Assembly (NCBI RefSeq): GCF_003651225.1
Contig: NZ_RCDB01000001.1
Coordinates: 959,059 to 1,023,058 of the forward strand
Length of the DNA stretch: 64,000 nt
Reading direction: 5' to 3'
Source of the DNA: Microbacterium telephonicum
GTDB lineage: Bacteria; Actinomycetota; Actinomycetes; Actinomycetales; Microbacteriaceae
Made by a program: the position numbers and the translations under genes. Of the stretch, positions 8,208 through 18,054 are shown piece after piece (the stretch's first letter is position 1; each line of letters starts with the position of its first letter). The notes beneath the pieces are model-generated. The model had not been told where the DNA came from. It was given only the letters and a program-made list of their open reading frames with translations, and ran no database searches.

Positions 8208-9884
8208 ATGCCCACGACCGTCTACGAACCCGCCGAACTCGCCCCCGGCACCCTGCGGGTGACCCCGCTCGGCGGCCTCGGCGAGGTCGGCCGCAACATG
8301 ACCGTGTTCGAGTACGAGGGCAAGCTCCTCGTGGTCGACTGCGGTGTGCTGTTCCCCGAGGAGCACCAGCCCGGCGTCGACCTGATCCTGCCCGACTTCG
8401 AGCCGATCAAGTCGCGCCTGGACGACGTCGTCGGCGTCGTGCTCACCCACGGTCACGAGGACCACATCGGCGCGGTGCCGTACCTGCTCAAGCTCAAGGG
8501 CGACATCCCTCTGATCGGATCGCAGCTGACCCTCGCGCTGGTCGAGGCGAAGCTGAAGGAGCACCGCATCCGCCCCTTCAGCCTCACCGTCGCGGAGGGC
8601 CAGCAGGAGAAGGTCGGCCCGTTCGACCTCGAGTTCATCGCGGTGAACCACTCCATCCCCGACGCCCTCGCCGTCGCGATCACCACGCCGGCCGGACGGG
8701 CGCTGGCCACCGGTGACTTCAAGATGGACCAGCTGCCGCTCGACGGCCGCATCACCGATCTCCGCGCCTTCGCGAGGCTGGGGGAGGAGGGCGTCGACCT
8801 CTTCCTCGTCGACTCGACCAACGCCGACGTCCCCGGCTTCACGCCGCTCGAGCGCGCCATCGGTCCGGTGCTCGACCAGGTGATCGGCAAGGCGCCGCGA
8901 CGCGTCATCGTCGCGAGCTTCTCCAGTCACGTCCACCGCGTGCAGCAGGTGATCGACGCCGCGCACGCGCACGGCCGGCGTCTCGCGTTCCTCGGACGCT
9001 CGATGGTGCGCAACATGACGATCGCCGAGCAGTTGGGCTACCTCAACGTGCCCGAGGGCGTGCTCATCGACTACAAGAAGGCCAAGGACCTCCCCGACGA
9101 CAAGATCGTCTACATGTCCACGGGCTCCCAGGGCGAGCCGATGGCGGTGCTCTCGCGCATGGCCAACCTCGACCACGCCATCGAGCCCGGACCCGGCGAC
9201 ACCGTCATCCTCGCCTCCAGCCTCATCCCCGGCAACGAGAACGCCGTCTACCGCGTGATCGACGGGCTGACCAAGCTCGGCGCGAACGTGGTGCACAAGG
9301 GCAACGCGAAGGTGCACGTGTCGGGCCACGCCGCCGCCGGCGAACTGCTCTACTGCTACAACATCCTGAAGCCCCGCAACGTGCTGCCCGTGCACGGCGA
9401 GTACCGGCATCTCATCGCCAACGCGAAGCTCGCGCAGGACACCGGCATCCTCGAGGAGAACACGATCATCGCCGAGAACGGCACCGTGATCGACCTCAAG
9501 GACGGCACCGCGACCGTCGTCGGCCAGCTCGACCTCGGGTTCGTCTACGTCGACGGCTCCACCGTCGGCGAGATCACGGATGCCGACCTCAAGGACCGCC
9601 GCATCCTCGGCGAGGAGGGCTTCATCTCGGTGATCGTGGTCGTCGACTCCTCGACCGGTCGCATCATCACCGGCCCGGAGATCCACGCGCGCGGCTTCGC
9701 GGAGTCGGACGACGTGTTCGACGCGGTCAAGCCGAAGATCGCCGCGGCGCTGGCCGAGGCAGCCGGCAACGGGGTGCGCGACAACCATGCGCTCTCGCAG
9801 GTCGTGCGCCGCACGATCGGCCGCTGGGTCAACCAGTCGCTGCGCCGTCGCCCCATGATCGTGCCGCTGGTGATCGAGGCCTGA
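8208..9884 (+). CDS. rnj: Ribonuclease J
   Basis: Metallo-beta-lactamase/beta-CASP exo- and endoribonuclease for mRNA decay and rRNA maturation. 558 aa, normal length. Zinc motif H81-G-H83-E-D85-H86; later GDFKMD, STNADVPG, the beta-CASP STGSQGEP and the C-terminal HVSGHAA and PVHGEYRH. I chose ATG 8208 for its strong AGGAGG site at 8197-8202; an in-frame ATG at 8157 would lie in the hairpin region. Follows dapA. Confidence 0.96.
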   Translation: MPTTVYEPAELAPGTLRVTPLGGLGEVGRNMTVFEYEGKLLVVDCGVLFPEEHQPGVDLILPDFEPIKSRLDDVVGVVLTHGHEDHIGAVPYLLKLKGDIPLIGSQLTLALVEAKLKEHRIRPFSLTVAEGQQEKVGPFDLEFIAVNHSIPDALAVAITTPAGRALATGDFKMDQLPLDGRITDLRAFARLGEEGVDLFLVDSTNADVPGFTPLERAIGPVLDQVIGKAPRRVIVASFSSHVHRVQQVIDAAHAHGRRLAFLGRSMVRNMTIAEQLGYLNVPEGVLIDYKKAKDLPDDKIVYMSTGSQGEPMAVLSRMANLDHAIEPGPGDTVILASSLIPGNENAVYRVIDGLTKLGANVVHKGNAKVHVSGHAAAGELLYCYNILKPRNVLPVHGEYRHLIANAKLAQDTGILEENTIIAENGTVIDLKDGTATVVGQLDLGFVYVDGSTVGEITDADLKDRRILGEEGFISVIVVVDSSTGRIITGPEIHARGFAESDDVFDAVKPKIAAALAEAAGNGVRDNHALSQVVRRTIGRWVNQSLRRRPMIVPLVIEA

Positions 9885-9894
9885 CCTCCGCCGC

Positions 9895-9900
9895 TACGAT
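9895..9900 (+). promoter_or_regulatory. -10 box (TACGAT) of the second GNAT gene
   Basis: TACGAT 6 nt before ATG 9907. Confidence 0.5.
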
Positions 9901-9906
9901 CGGGCC

Positions 9907-10401
9907 ATGCCCGCGAACTTCTCGCTCCGCCCGGCCGTGCAGGCCGACGGTGCGTTCCTGGGCGACATGGTCGTCGAGGCGGCGAACTGGCGGCAGGGCG
10001 GTGCGCGTCCGAAGCACCAGGTGATGACGAATCCCGACCACGCGCGGTACGTCTCGGGTTGGATGCGCCCGGGTGACGCCGGGTTCGTCGCGGTCGACTC
10101 GCAGGGCGAGCCGGTCGGCGCCGCGTGGTATCGGATGCTGCCGCGCACCGACCCGGGCTTCGGCTACGTCGGAACCGGGGTGCCGGAGCTCATCATCGGC
10201 GTCCGTCCGATCTGGCGGGCGCACGGTGTGGGCCGGGCCCTCCTGCAGCAGCTGTGCGGCCACGCCCGGGCGCAGGGGTTCGCGCGCATCAGCCTGTCGG
10301 TGGAGCGCGGGAACTTCGCGCAGACCCTGTACCGCAGCGAGGGCTTCGCGGTGACGCAGGCCGGGCACGGCCGCGACACGATGGTCAAGCGCCTGCGCTG
10401 A
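9907..10401 (+). CDS. GNAT family N-acetyltransferase
   Basis: 164 aa. The acetyl-CoA loop region is [21 protein letters not shown] at about residues 96-116, where the loop reads RAHGVG. The C-terminal [16 protein letters not shown] is the usual final strand-helix. Leaderless start. Substrate unknown. Confidence 0.85.
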   Translation: MPANFSLRPAVQADGAFLGDMVVEAANWRQGGARPKHQVMTNPDHARYVSGWMRPGDAGFVAVDSQGEPVGAAWYRMLPRTDPGFGYVGTGVPELIIGVRPIWRAHGVGRALLQQLCGHARAQGFARISLSVERGNFAQTLYRSEGFAVTQAGHGRDTMVKRLR

Positions 10402-10471
10402 CGCGGCCCGGTCGGCGTGCGGATCCGGCCGCGCAGCCGCGTCGATCCGCGGAAATGTCGCCCCTTCCGCC

Positions 10472-10477
10472 TACCGT
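10472..10477 (+). promoter_or_regulatory. -10 box (TACCGT) of ftsK
   Basis: TACCGT 6 nt before ATG 10484. The spacer is GGAGGA, so a ribosome site and a leaderless start are superposed. Confidence 0.45.
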
Positions 10478-10483
10478 GGAGGA

Positions 10484-13183
10484 ATGGCCAGGAGCACGAC
10501 CTCAGGATCTCGCACGCCCGCGAAGCCGTCGTCGTCGCGCGCGAAGAAGCCGGAGCCGGCACCGAAGCGCTACGTCGACGACGTCGACAAGCCTCCCGTG
10601 GTCGTGCGGATGTGGCTCGGCCTGGCGCACGTCACCGGCGGCATGTTCCGCGCGTTCGGCCCCGAGACGCTCGAGAAGGAGCAGCGTCGCGACGGCTTCC
10701 CGTTCCTGCTCGTGCTGCTCGCGGTCGCGGGCGCCGTCATCGAGTGGTTCCTCATCGGCACCGAGGTCGGCACGACCGTCAGCGCCTACACGGTGGGCAT
10801 GCTCCTCGGGCGCGAGGCGTTCATCCTGCCGGTGCTGCTGCTGATCCTCGCCGGCTGGCTGTTCCGGCATCCGTCCTCCGTCCACGACAACGGTCGTATC
10901 GGCATCGGGTTCGGGCTGCTGATCCTCACGATCGCGGGCTTCTGCCACATCGGCGGCGGCCGCCCGCAGCCCAAGGACGGCCTGCCCGCGCTCAGCGAGG
11001 CCGGCGGGCTGTTCGGTTGGATGGTCGGCGAACCGCTCACGATCCTCACCGACATCGGCGCGGGGATCGTGCTGGCCCTGCTCGCGATCCTCAGCGTGCT
11101 CATCATCACCAAGACGCCGCCGAACCGCATCGGCCGCCGCCTCGGCGACCTCTACGCCTGGATGTTCGGAGCCGAGCGACCCGAGAGGGACGCCGACGGG
11201 GTCGCCTTCACGCGCGGCGGGAAGGATGCGGGCGCCGCCGACGACGAGAAGGACGGCGACAAGCTGCCCTGGTGGCGGCGCAACGCATCGGGCCGGGAGG
11301 ACGACGCCGACGGGCACCTCGGCAGCGACGACCTCACCGCGCTGCTGGACGCCTCCGGCCAGGGCGGCTTCGACCAGGTCGTCGAGGCCCCGCCGGTGCC
11401 GCCGCTCCCCGACGCACCCACCGAGATCATCGACCCCGCAATCGTCGAGAGTGTCCGCAAGGGCGGACGCCGCGCGGCGACCGACCTGCGCGACGACGAC
11501 GCGACCGAGACGATCGAGGACGACGGCCTGCTCCCGGGGCTGACCGGACTCGGCGCCGCCCACGAGGGTCACGCGCCGTCGGCGCCGTACCGGCTGCCGT
11601 CCGTCGGCGCGCTGGCGGCGGGAACCCCGCCGAAGGCGCGGTCCGAGGCCAACGACGCGATCGTGCGCGCCATCATGGGCGTCTTCGAGCAGTTCAACGT
11701 CGACGCGCGCGTCACCGGCTTCAGCCGGGGCCCGACGGTCACGCAGTACGAGATCGAGGTCGGCCCGGGCACCAAGGTCGAGAAGATCACGGCGCTCACG
11801 AACAACATCGCGTACGCCGTCGCCTCCAACGAGGTGCGCATCCTCGCGCCCATCCCCGGCAAGAGCGCGATCGGCGTCGAGATCCCCAACACCGACCGCG
11901 AGATCGTCACCCTCGGCGACGTGCTCCGCTCGCAGGCGGCCACGAGCCAGACCCACCCGATGACGATCGGCGTGGGCAAGGACGTCGGCGGCGGCTTCGT
12001 CGTGGCGAACCTCGCGAAGATGCCCCACCTGCTCGTGGCCGGTTCCACCGGTTCGGGCAAGTCGAGCTTCGTGAACTCGATGATCACGAGTCTGCTCATG
12101 CGCGCGAAGCCCAGTGAGGTGCGCATGGTGCTCATCGACCCCAAGCGGGTCGAACTCACCAGCTACGCCGGCGTCCCGCACCTGATCACGCCCATCATCA
12201 CGAACCCCAAGAAAGCCGCCGAAGCGCTGCAGTGGGTCGTGAAGGAGATGGACATGCGCTACGACGACCTCGCGTCGTTCGGGTTCCGTCACATCGACGA
12301 CTTCAACCGCGCGGTCGTGGCGGGCGACATCCAGCTGCCGGCGGGCAGCGAGCGCGTGCTCAAGCCCTACCCGTACCTCCTCGTCGTCGTCGACGAGCTC
12401 GCCGACCTCATGATGGTCGCCCCGCGCGACGTCGAGGACTCGATCGTGCGCATCACCCAGCTCGCCCGAGCCTCCGGCATCCACCTGGTGCTCGCGACCC
12501 AGCGTCCCTCGGTCGACGTCGTCACCGGTCTCATCAAGGCCAACGTGCCGTCGCGCCTCGCGTTCGCGGTCACGAGCGTCACCGACTCGCGCGTCATCCT
12601 CGACCAGCCCGGGGCCGACCGGCTCATCGGGCAGGGCGACGGGCTGTTCCTTCCGATGGGCGCCTCGAAGGCGCTGCGCGTGCAGGGTGCGTGGGTCGCC
12701 GAGAGCGAGATCGAGAAGGTCGTCGCGCACGTCAAGGACCAGGCCCGCCCCGAGTACCGCAAGGACGTCGAGGCCGTCGCCGAGAAGAAGGAGATCGACG
12801 CCGACATCGGCGACGACCTCGAACTGCTGCTCGCGGCCGCCGAGCAGATCATCTCGACGCAGTTCGGCTCCACCTCCATGCTGCAGCGCAAGCTCCGCGT
12901 CGGCTTCGCGAAGGCCGGGCGCCTCATGGACCTGCTCGAGTCGCGCGAGATCGTCGGCCCGTCCGAGGGATCGAAGGCCCGCGACGTGCTCGTGACCCCC
13001 GACGACCTGCCCGTGGTGCTCGCGAGGCTGCGCGGGGAGGACCCGCCCGCGTCGGGCGGCGGGGCTGCGCAGCCCTCCGACGACCCGTACGGCCCGGATG
13101 CGGTCGCATCGCAGTACGAGGGCTACGAGGTCGTCGACGGCGACGAGTCCGAAGACGCGTGGGGCCTCACCGGGCGCGACTAG
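10484..13183 (+). CDS. ftsK: DNA translocase FtsK/SpoIIIE
   Basis: Septum-anchored hexameric motor that clears chromosomal DNA at division. 899 aa. A basic Ser/Lys-rich N-terminus is followed by about four membrane helices (roughly residues 70-230), an acidic linker (about 230-380) and the alpha/beta motor. Walker A is GSTGSGKS at 520-527; Walker B is [15 protein letters not shown]. The C-terminal gamma winged-helix domain (about 795-855) would read polar DNA sequences. First gene of the conserved run ftsK-pgsA-cinA-clgR-DUF3046-recA-recX. Confidence 0.96.
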   Translation: MARSTTSGSRTPAKPSSSRAKKPEPAPKRYVDDVDKPPVVVRMWLGLAHVTGGMFRAFGPETLEKEQRRDGFPFLLVLLAVAGAVIEWFLIGTEVGTTVSAYTVGMLLGREAFILPVLLLILAGWLFRHPSSVHDNGRIGIGFGLLILTIAGFCHIGGGRPQPKDGLPALSEAGGLFGWMVGEPLTILTDIGAGIVLALLAILSVLIITKTPPNRIGRRLGDLYAWMFGAERPERDADGVAFTRGGKDAGAADDEKDGDKLPWWRRNASGREDDADGHLGSDDLTALLDASGQGGFDQVVEAPPVPPLPDAPTEIIDPAIVESVRKGGRRAATDLRDDDATETIEDDGLLPGLTGLGAAHEGHAPSAPYRLPSVGALAAGTPPKARSEANDAIVRAIMGVFEQFNVDARVTGFSRGPTVTQYEIEVGPGTKVEKITALTNNIAYAVASNEVRILAPIPGKSAIGVEIPNTDREIVTLGDVLRSQAATSQTHPMTIGVGKDVGGGFVVANLAKMPHLLVAGSTGSGKSSFVNSMITSLLMRAKPSEVRMVLIDPKRVELTSYAGVPHLITPIITNPKKAAEALQWVVKEMDMRYDDLASFGFRHIDDFNRAVVAGDIQLPAGSERVLKPYPYLLVVVDELADLMMVAPRDVEDSIVRITQLARASGIHLVLATQRPSVDVVTGLIKANVPSRLAFAVTSVTDSRVILDQPGADRLIGQGDGLFLPMGASKALRVQGAWVAESEIEKVVAHVKDQARPEYRKDVEAVAEKKEIDADIGDDLELLLAAAEQIISTQFGSTSMLQRKLRVGFAKAGRLMDLLESREIVGPSEGSKARDVLVTPDDLPVVLARLRGEDPPASGGGAAQPSDDPYGPDAVASQYEGYEVVDGDESEDAWGLTGRD

Positions 13184-13186
13184 AGT
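13181..13186 (+). promoter_or_regulatory. -10 box (TAGAGT) of pgsA, overlapping the ftsK stop
   Basis: TAGAGT 6 nt before GTG 13193; its first three bases are the ftsK stop codon. Implies separate transcription of pgsA. Confidence 0.45.
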
Positions 13187-13192
13187 CTCAGC

Positions 13193-13762
13193 GTGACCAT
13201 CCCGCGGCAGCTGCCCAACGCGATCACGATCGTGCGCATCCTGTGCGCACCGGTCTTCCTGTGGATGCTGCTGGCCGATGCCGGCCACGACGGCTCCCTG
13301 CGGTGGTGGGCGGCCGTGCTGTTCATCGTCGCGATCGCGACCGACGGCATCGACGGGTACCTCGCGCGGAAGTACGAGATCGTCACCGACCTCGGCAAGC
13401 TGCTCGACCCGATCGCCGACAAGGCCCTGACCGGTTGCGCCTTCGTCGGCCTGTCGATCCTCGCCGAGTTGCCCTGGTGGGTCACGATCATCGTGCTGGT
13501 GCGCGAGATCGGGATCACCGTCTACCGCTTCGCCGTCGTGAGCGACCACGTGCTCGCCGCGGCGTGGATGGGCAAGCTCAAGACGGTCGCGCAGGCCGTC
13601 GCGCTGTCGCTCGCGCTGCTGCCGCTGTGGACGCTCGTGGGGGAGTGGATCCACGTCGTGAACACCGTGACGATGTGGATCGCCGTGATCCTCACGGTCG
13701 CCAGCGGGGTGGACTACGTCGTCTCCGAGGTGCGCGCCGGGCGGAAGAAGCGCGCGGCGTGA
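13193..13762 (+). CDS. pgsA: CDP-diacylglycerol--glycerol-3-phosphate 3-phosphatidyltransferase
   Basis: Integral membrane enzyme making phosphatidylglycerol phosphate. 189 aa with about five hydrophobic segments. The CDP-alcohol phosphotransferase signature DGx2DGxxAR...GxxxDPxxD is at residues 51-77 (DGIDGYLARK, then DLGKLLDPIADK). GTG start after a TAGAGT box. The stop overlaps the cinA start. Confidence 0.93.
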   Translation: MTIPRQLPNAITIVRILCAPVFLWMLLADAGHDGSLRWWAAVLFIVAIATDGIDGYLARKYEIVTDLGKLLDPIADKALTGCAFVGLSILAELPWWVTIIVLVREIGITVYRFAVVSDHVLAAAWMGKLKTVAQAVALSLALLPLWTLVGEWIHVVNTVTMWIAVILTVASGVDYVVSEVRAGRKKRAA

Positions 13763-14295
13763 CCCGGCGTCCCGACCTGCCCGACGACCTCGAGAACACG
13801 CTCGTCGCCTCGGGGCCGCGCTCCGACGCCGAGCGTCTCGTCGCCCGGCTCAAAGAGCTCGGCTGGACGATCGGCGTCGCGGAGTCGCTCACCGGCGGCC
13901 TCGTCGCGGCCGGGCTCGTCGCGGTGTCGGGAGCATCCGCCGTCGTCCGCGGCGGGATCGTCGCCTACGCGACCGATGTGAAGCAGTCGCTCCTGGGTGT
14001 CGACGCGACGCTGCTGGCCGCGCACGGTCCCGTGCATCCCCGTGTCGCGCGCCAGATGGCGGAGGGTGTTCGTCGCAGCCTCGGGCGCGGCGACGACCTC
14101 GTCGACGTCGGCCTCGCGACGACGGGCATCGCGGGTCCGCTCTCGCCCGACGGTCAGCCGGTCGGCACGGTGCACCTCGCCGTCTCCACGCCGCTCGGCT
14201 CGCGGGTCGACTCGCTCGAGCTCCACGGCGGCCGCGACCGGATCCGGGCGGAGGCGACCGCGCTGGCGCTGCGGCTGGCGCTGGACGCGCTGTGA
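13759..14295 (+). CDS. cinA: Nicotinamide-nucleotide amidase (CinA C-terminal domain)
   Basis: 178-aa stand-alone CinA C-terminal (PncC) domain, deamidating NMN to nicotinate mononucleotide in pyridine-nucleotide salvage. GVAESLTGGLVAAGLV near residues 38-53 and TTGIAGPLSPDGQPVGTVHLAV near 117-138 are the signatures. Starts at GTG within the pgsA stop (4-base overlap). In streptococci cinA is linked to recA and competence; here recA is 1 kb downstream in the same direction. Confidence 0.9.
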   Translation: MTRRPDLPDDLENTLVASGPRSDAERLVARLKELGWTIGVAESLTGGLVAAGLVAVSGASAVVRGGIVAYATDVKQSLLGVDATLLAAHGPVHPRVARQMAEGVRRSLGRGDDLVDVGLATTGIAGPLSPDGQPVGTVHLAVSTPLGSRVDSLELHGGRDRIRAEATALALRLALDAL

Positions 14296-14360
14296 CACCC
14301 CCGCGGGTCACGGTGTGACATGCCCGCAGGGCGGGGTGTGACTTACCCGCGTGGCACGGT
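14291..14360. repeat. Three imperfect tandem repeats, 23-bp period, upstream of clgR
   Basis: TGTGAC recurs at 14291, 14314 and 14337, exactly 23 bp apart, each followed by a C-rich and then a GC-rich segment (CCCGC at a fixed offset). The first copy overlaps the cinA stop codon. No coding frame explains the period. Possible cooperative protein-binding array for the clgR promoter or a remnant of slipped duplication. Confidence 0.6.
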
Positions 14361-14371
14361 GGGAATGCGCG

Positions 14372-14391
14372 GTGTTACCGCACGGTTACAC
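14372..14391. promoter_or_regulatory. 20-bp dyad upstream of clgR
   Basis: GTGTTACC-GCAC-GGTTACAC: seven of eight positions pair. It lies about 60 bp before the clgR -10 box, so it is a candidate operator. Confidence 0.45.
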
Positions 14392-14449
14392 CTCAGCGAT
14401 TCCCATGCCGCATACAGCGGGCGGGGTCTATCGTGACTGGCAAGTGAGG

Positions 14450-14455
14450 TACTGT
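14450..14455 (+). promoter_or_regulatory. Probable -10 box (TACTGT) of clgR
   Basis: TACTGT about 46 bp before the clgR ATG, giving a short leader that contains AAGAGGAGG. Confidence 0.4.
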
Positions 14456-14500
14456 GGTCCACCCGGGGACCGCAGGGGCATCAAGAGGAGGGGGCGCACC

Positions 14501-14815
14501 ATGATCCTGGTTCGTGAAGAGATCGGCGACGTGCTGCGAGACCTCCGTCTGCAGAAGGGCAAGACCCTCCGCCAGGTCGCGGGTCGCGCGAGCGTCGCAC
14601 TCGGTTACCTCAGCGAGGTCGAGCGCGGTCAGAAGGAAGCCTCCAGCGAGATCCTCGCCGCCGTGGCCGACGCCCTCGACGTTCCCATCTCGACGATCAT
14701 GCGCGAGGTCGGCGACCGCATCTCGGTCATGGAGGGTCTGCAGACCTTCCCGGATGTCGTCCCCGACGACCTCGCCTCGCTCGAGGGCGTGCGGCCCGAA
14801 CTGTCGCTGCGCTGA
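14501..14815 (+). CDS. clgR: ClgR-type XRE-family transcriptional regulator
   Basis: 104 aa, matching ClgR, the actinobacterial activator of clp protease and some stress and recA-region genes. A helix-turn-helix of the Cro/C1 type fills residues 9-65 (LRQVAGRASVALGYLSEVERGQ), ending in a short acidic tail. Strong ribosome site AAGAGGAGG upstream fixes the ATG. It sits between cinA and recA as in other Actinobacteria. The promoter region carries a tandem repeat and a dyad. Confidence 0.88.
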   Translation: MILVREEIGDVLRDLRLQKGKTLRQVAGRASVALGYLSEVERGQKEASSEILAAVADALDVPISTIMREVGDRISVMEGLQTFPDVVPDDLASLEGVRPELSLR

Positions 14816-14825
14816 TCCCACCGGT

Positions 14826-15047
14826 ATGAGGCTCAGCGAGCTCCGGCGCGCCGTCGACGCCGAATTCGGCGCCCGCGGCGCGTCTCTCGTCGAGGACCTC
14901 GTGCTCGCGCCACTGGGAAACCGCACCCCCGCGCAGGCGCTCGCGGCGGGTGTCGACCCGCGCGAGGTGTGGCTCGCACTCTGCGACGAGACCGACGTCC
15001 CCGAACCGCGTCGTCACGGCGTCGGGCGGCTCGAACCGCGCCGCTGA
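14826..15047 (+). CDS. DUF3046 domain-containing protein
   Basis: 73 aa, full length for the DUF3046 family, found almost only between clgR and recA in Actinobacteria. Contains MRLSELRRAVDAEF, the conserved DLVLAPLGNRTPAQALAAG and the VWLALCDE segment. No known activity; the position suggests a recombination or repair-related accessory. Starts 11 bp after clgR. Confidence 0.85.
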   Translation: MRLSELRRAVDAEFGARGASLVEDLVLAPLGNRTPAQALAAGVDPREVWLALCDETDVPEPRRHGVGRLEPRR

Positions 15048-15072
15048 TGCGCGATCGCGGCGTGTCGCCGCA

Positions 15073-15088
15073 TCGAAACTTCGTTCGA
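15073..15088. promoter_or_regulatory. LexA (SOS) box upstream of recA
   Basis: TCGAAACTTCGTTCGA matches the actinobacterial SOS consensus TCGAAC-N4-GTTCGA at 11 of 12 fixed bases. It lies 208 bp before the recA ATG, next to a TAGTCT hexamer at 15095-15100 that may be the -10. lexA itself is in the window at 31.4-32.1 kb. Confidence 0.75.
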
Positions 15089-15295
15089 TACGCGTAGTCT
15101 CCTTCACAAGCGGTGTCGCGAACGCGTCATCCACAGAACGACCGGGTCCGGTCCGTCGACGACGTCGATGTCGGAACCCCTTCGTACCGTGGGTGGCGTC
15201 GCAAGACACCCACTGCCTTGTCGCAGCATCCGAACCGTCGGGGAGGAGCGCGACAGCCTACAGGCGACCGAGATGCGACCACGAAGGAGCACGTC
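15089..15295 (+). other. recA leader region
   Basis: About 195 nt would be transcribed before recA if TAGTCT at 15095 is the -10. I find no convincing ORF or terminator in it; ACGAAGGAGCAC at its end supplies the ribosome site. Confidence 0.4.
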
Positions 15296-16344
<1,049 letters not shown>

Positions 16345-16348
<4 letters not shown>

Positions 16349-17037
16349 TGTCTCCGACGGAGCGAGACGGGGGCGAGGAGAGCCTCGCCCCCGTCATCCC
16401 GATCTTCGGCGCGCGGGCACCGCACGATCGTCCGGCGTCGGAGGCGGCTCGCGCGCCGCGCGACGGGGAGTCGACGCAGACGTGGCACGCGAGCTGGGTC
16501 GACGAGGCGCCCGCCGCGGGGGACGCCGCGACGGCCCGGGCGCGCGACGAAGCGGAGCGCGTGCTCGTACGCAAGCTGCGGGGGCGCTCACTTTCCGAAC
16601 GGGAAGCCCGCCGGCTCGCCGCCGACCAGGGACTCGAGGCGGAGGACGTCGAGGTGCTCATCGATCGTTTCCTCCGGCTCGGCTACCTCGACGACGCACG
16701 CCTCGCCGAGCAGCTCGTGCACACGGGCGTCGAGCGCAAATCGCAGGGGCGCGGCGCGCTCGCGCAGACGCTCACCCAGCGCGGCATCCCGCGCGAGATC
16801 GTGCAGGCGGCACTCGACGACCTCCCCGACGACGAGGGCGAGCGGGCGCTCGAGGTCGCGCGCGCGAAAGTGCGCTCGGTGCGCGGGCTCGAGCGCGACG
16901 TCGCCATCCGCCGGCTCGCCGGCCAGCTCGCACGGCGGGGTTACGGGGCGCAGGCGCTCGAGGCCGCGCGCCGTGCCGTCGACGAGGCGGGGCCGTCCGG
17001 AGCCTCCGGCGGACGCTCGGGGGTGCGCTTCACCTGA
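16345..17037 (+). CDS. recX: Regulatory protein RecX
   Basis: RecA filament modulator. 230 aa. An approximately 70-residue low-complexity N-terminal extension precedes three RecX helical repeats ([21 protein letters not shown] at about 76-96, then [13 protein letters not shown] and [21 protein letters not shown]). Start is GTG 16345 or ATG 16348, both within the recA stop, so expression is coupled to recA. Confidence 0.9.
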
Positions 17038-17077
17038 CGGTGGTCGCGCCTTCCGTCGACGCGGCGCGGTCTGTCAG
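17034..17077 (+). terminator. Possible terminator after recX
   Basis: Outer arms CTGAC/GTCAG and inner arms CGCGCC/GGCGCG pair around a 12-nt loop, beginning at the recX stop. Unpaired bases between arms and no T-run make it a moderate candidate. Confidence 0.35.
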
Positions 17078-17115
17078 ACTCGGCGGACGACGTCCCCGGT
17101 GGTCGGAGGAGTGCG

Positions 17116-18054
17116 ATGGCGATCGAGGTCCACGGACTGGTCAAGTCCTACAAGGCGGTGCGCGCCGTCGACGGCATCGACGTCCACGTCGCCGACGGCG
17201 AGATCTTCGCCTTCCTCGGCTCCAACGGCGCCGGCAAGTCCACGACGATCGGCTGTCTCACGACCCTGCTGCGGCCCGATGCGGGCTCCCTGCAGGTGGC
17301 GGGCGCCGACGTGCTGCGCGACCCGGATCACGTGCGCCGCGCGATCGGCGTGGTCTTCCAGCAGTCGCTGATGGACGACATGCTCACCGTGCGGGAGAAC
17401 CTCCGGCTGCGCGCAGGGCTGTCCGGAGTCGCCCGCGCGGCGTTCGCAGCGCGTCTGACCGAGCTGTCCGACCTGATCGAGCTCGACGAGTTCCTCGACC
17501 GCCCCTACGGGCGACTGTCGGGCGGGCAGCGCCGCCGCGCCGACATCGCCCGCGCGCTGCTGCACCGGCCCCGGATCCTCTTCCTCGACGAGCCCACCGC
17601 GGGGCTCGACCCCGCCAGCCGTGCCGCCGTGTGGTCGGCCGTCGACCGATTGCGCGTCGAGCACGGTCTCACCGTGTTCGTGACGACCCACTACATGGAA
17701 GAGACCGAAGAAGCCGACCACGTCTGCATCATCGACTCCGGCCGCATCGTCGCCGAGGGCACGCCGGCGGCGCTGCGCGCCCGGTACAGCTCCAGCGTGC
17801 TCACCGTCGACTCCGCCGACGCGCCGCAGCTGCTCGCCCTCGCCCCGGCCGCGCGCCGCGAGGGGGAGCGGGTGGTCATCCCCGTCGCCGACGCCGCCGA
17901 GGCGCTCCGGCTGCTCGAGACCCACCGCGGCAGCATCCGCGACTTCGAGTTCCGCCATGGCCGCATGGACGACGTGTTCCTCGCACTCACCGGCCGCAGC
18001 GACCCGGCAGCCGACCCCGCCGTCACGCCGACCGGATCGGGGGAGGCCGCGTGA
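17116..18054 (+). CDS. ABC transporter ATP-binding protein (DrrA/daunorubicin-resistance type)
   Basis: 312 aa. Walker A GSNGAGKS at 35-42, Q-loop VVFQQS, signature YGRLSGGQRRR, Walker B ILFLDEPTAGLDP, switch His in TTHYMEE. The C-terminal 75 residues are the DrrA extension. GGAGGAG precedes the ATG. Its stop overlaps the permease gene by four bases, so together they form a two-gene exporter. The substrate is not predictable; no drug-biosynthesis genes are nearby. Confidence 0.9.
   Translation: MAIEVHGLVKSYKAVRAVDGIDVHVADGEIFAFLGSNGAGKSTTIGCLTTLLRPDAGSLQVAGADVLRDPDHVRRAIGVVFQQSLMDDMLTVRENLRLRAGLSGVARAAFAARLTELSDLIELDEFLDRPYGRLSGGQRRRADIARALLHRPRILFLDEPTAGLDPASRAAVWSAVDRLRVEHGLTVFVTTHYMEETEEADHVCIIDSGRIVAEGTPAALRARYSSSVLTVDSADAPQLLALAPAARREGERVVIPVADAAEALRLLETHRGSIRDFEFRHGRMDDVFLALTGRSDPAADPAVTPTGSGEAA

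Noticed and set aside
6993..9788. Very long open frame on the minus strand (over 900 codons)
   Set aside because: Antisense to dapA and rnj. Low-complexity Val/Asp/Leu/Gly-rich translation typical of the shadow frame in GC-rich genes; no domain recognised.
10502..13654. Minus-strand frame of about 1,050 codons
   Set aside because: Antisense to ftsK and pgsA; Arg/Asp/Val-rich shadow.
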